This document shows positions 55,927 through 57,366 of a stretch of 57,366 bases of DNA, piece after piece. Numbering within the stretch: position 1 is the stretch's first letter; each line of letters starts with the position of its first letter. This stretch comes from Coniferiporia sulphurascens (Eukaryota; Basidiomycota; Agaricomycetes; Hymenochaetales; Hymenochaetaceae): the NCBI GenBank assembly GCA_002794785.1, contig NBBA01000030.1, positions 1 through 57,366 of the forward strand, read 5' to 3'. The notes beneath the pieces were generated by a model. It saw only the letters and a list, made by a program, of their open reading frames with translations. It was not told the origin of the DNA and searched no databases. The position numbers were made by a program, and so were the translations under genes.

Positions 55927-57366
55927 GCTTTTCCAAGAGACTTTCTTTATGCCCCCCCACCCCAGGCAGCGAACGACGTCCCGCTACCCCCCAACACAAC
56001 CAGCTGCCCCGCCCATACTCTTATCGGAGCTTACAGGGGCACTGGCCGACACCTCCAACTTGTCGGCTCCGGGCCTCTCGGGAATAGGTTATCGCCCCCT
56101 GAAATGAGTGGTCGATGCCTACCCCGACGAGATACTCATGCTTTTCAATGACTGCCTACGCTTGGGGCACCACCATGAGTGCTGGTGGGCAGCAAAAGTG
56201 GTGATGCTCAGGAAGCCCAACAAGAAGGACCCCTTCTCGCTGCATTCATATCAGCCCATCATCCTTGAGGAGACCCTCAGGAAACTCCTGGAAAAAATAA
56301 TAGCTAACCGGCTCCAGTTCCTCGCCAACACGAGGGGCAGGCTGCCACCCAACCAATATGGGGGGTGCCAAGGCCATTCGGTCTACAACGCTGCCCAGCA
56401 CCTTCTACAGATTGCTGAATGCGCTCACTTGGAGGGCCTCATCTGCTCGGTCCTAGCGGTCGACATTCAGGGTTTCTTCGACTCAGTGCACCCCCAACTC
56501 CTCCACCGACAACTGTTGGACCTTGGTTGTGTGCCAGACATGGCCGACTGGTGCCTGTCCTTCATGATGGACCGGCAGGTCGCCATCACCTTCGATGGCA
56601 CCACCCTCCCTACTGCCCCTAAACCGACTTCGGCACCCCCCAAGGATTGCCAGTCTCTCCCATCCTGTCAACAATATTCGTGGGGGTGGTCCTCTGGCAC
56701 TTTCACCAAGCCGGCACCACTGCCCTGGCATATGTTGATGACCACTTACTTATTTGTGTAGGTCCCTCAGTGGCATCCAACTGCTGTGCTCTCACCCATG
56801 CCTACCACCAACTCGACACCCTCTTCAGCACATTGGTCTCAACATTGAAGCTGCCAAGATGGAGTGCCTCCACTTTCACCCTCCTCAGCAACACACCGGC
56901 TATGATGGCTGGGACACCGCCGGAGTTCAAGTCAACCCCAACACCCTGATCCGCCCCTCTATCCCACTGCAATGGCTAGGGATATGGTGGGACCCGGGCC
57001 TCTCCTTCAAACCTCATGTCGAGCACATGCGCTCCAAGGGGCTCTCCACCCTCGCTGCCCTACACATCTTGGGTAACACCCAATGTGGAATATCGGCCCT
57101 CCTACTCCACCGCCTTTACACCTCCTGCATCTGCTCCATCCTGTCTTGGGAGTGCCAGTGTGGTACCATGGCCGCCGACAAAAAACCCTGGTAAACCGCC
57201 TCCAGGCCATGCAAAACATGGCCTGCTGCTGGATCTTGGGTGTCTTTAAAGGCGCCTCCCCCATTCCACCAATTTCCTTTGCTCTGTTCCCCTCTTTCTT
57301 TCTATCTTGAATATGTAAAGACAACCCATTCTCTGCGCCTATGGCGCACCCCTCACTCTATTGGCT
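55927..57366 (+). mobile_element. LINE copy LW: RT domain, runs off the window
   Basis: Plus-strand ORF2 from FFMPPHPRQ through ELTGALADTSNLSAPGLSG, VVMLRKPNKKDPFS, motif A LAVDIQGFFDSVHP, motif B region (frameshifted by one missing C near 56625), motif C AYVDDHLLICVG, LQWLGIWWDPGLSFKPHVE and the start of the thumb to 57366. ATGAGTGG at 56105 replaces the Trp codon in KWVVDAYPDE with a stop. Continues beyond the window. Confidence 0.85.

Overview
The window looks like a basidiomycete (probably agaricomycete) nuclear chromosome. The left 4.4 kb holds two eukaryotic gene remnants with 51-65 nt GT-AG introns: a decayed piece of VPS35 (retromer) and a largely preserved SNF5/SMARCB1-family chromatin-remodelling gene with a C-terminal GATA-type zinc finger. 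The genus cannot be told from the sequence alone.

From about 5.1 kb to the end (52 kb) almost every base belongs to transposable elements. The main component is one LINE (non-LTR retrotransposon) family, about 6.4 kb when complete. It has a 5' UTR of only ~58 nt, ORF1 (Gag-like, three C-terminal CCHC-like knuckles), ORF2 (APE-type endonuclease, reverse transcriptase, RNase H, terminal Cys/His module) and a ~0.3 kb 3' UTR with two hairpins and a variable A-rich tail. ORF1 and ORF2 overlap by ATGA in every copy where the junction survives. The layout fits the Tad1/I-type group (inference). I label the copies LA to LW from left to right. LE (11635-26890, +), LG (17388-24644, +) and LT (48795-55191, -) are essentially full length. 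No copy is intact, and most checked stops are TGA where sister copies have CGA.

Layout: 5.1-9.1 kb minus copies LA and LB, with chimera X1 inside LB. 9.1-11.6 kb minus fragments LC and LD and an X fragment. 11.6-26.9 kb copy LE, containing LF, a solo LTR, a Copia-like LTR and the whole of LG, which itself carries a solo LTR and an X piece. 26.9-31.8 kb LH to LK, with an unclassified 723 bp insertion and a solo LTR. 31.8-36.2 kb a LINE deletion derivative carrying chimera X2 (itself hit by LM). 36.2-39.0 kb LN with a hairpin MITE, a SINE-like element and LO. 39.0-43.5 kb LP carrying chimera X3. 43.5-57.4 kb LQ to LW, including full-length LT.

The most interesting system is a ~1.25-1.32 kb module ('X') without recognisable coding function. 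In three insertions it is fused to 3' pieces of the LINE of different lengths, and each fusion is flanked by a 13-14 bp target-site duplication and ends in the LINE A-rich tail. X has a constant 3' end (...TTAATTYTGG) and a 5' end resembling the LINE 5' end. This is the arrangement expected if reverse transcriptase begins on LINE RNA and jumps to a separate X RNA, as described for the MINE (WEIRD-MGL) chimeras of Magnaporthe.

Other mobile DNA: six ~0.53-0.56 kb solo LTRs of one family (five with perfect 5 bp duplications, one without), one Copia-like solo LTR, a near-perfect hairpin MITE with CATCAG termini, and tRNA-derived SINE-like sequences. I saw no internal LTR-retrotransposon genes, rRNA, functional tRNA gene or CRISPR array.
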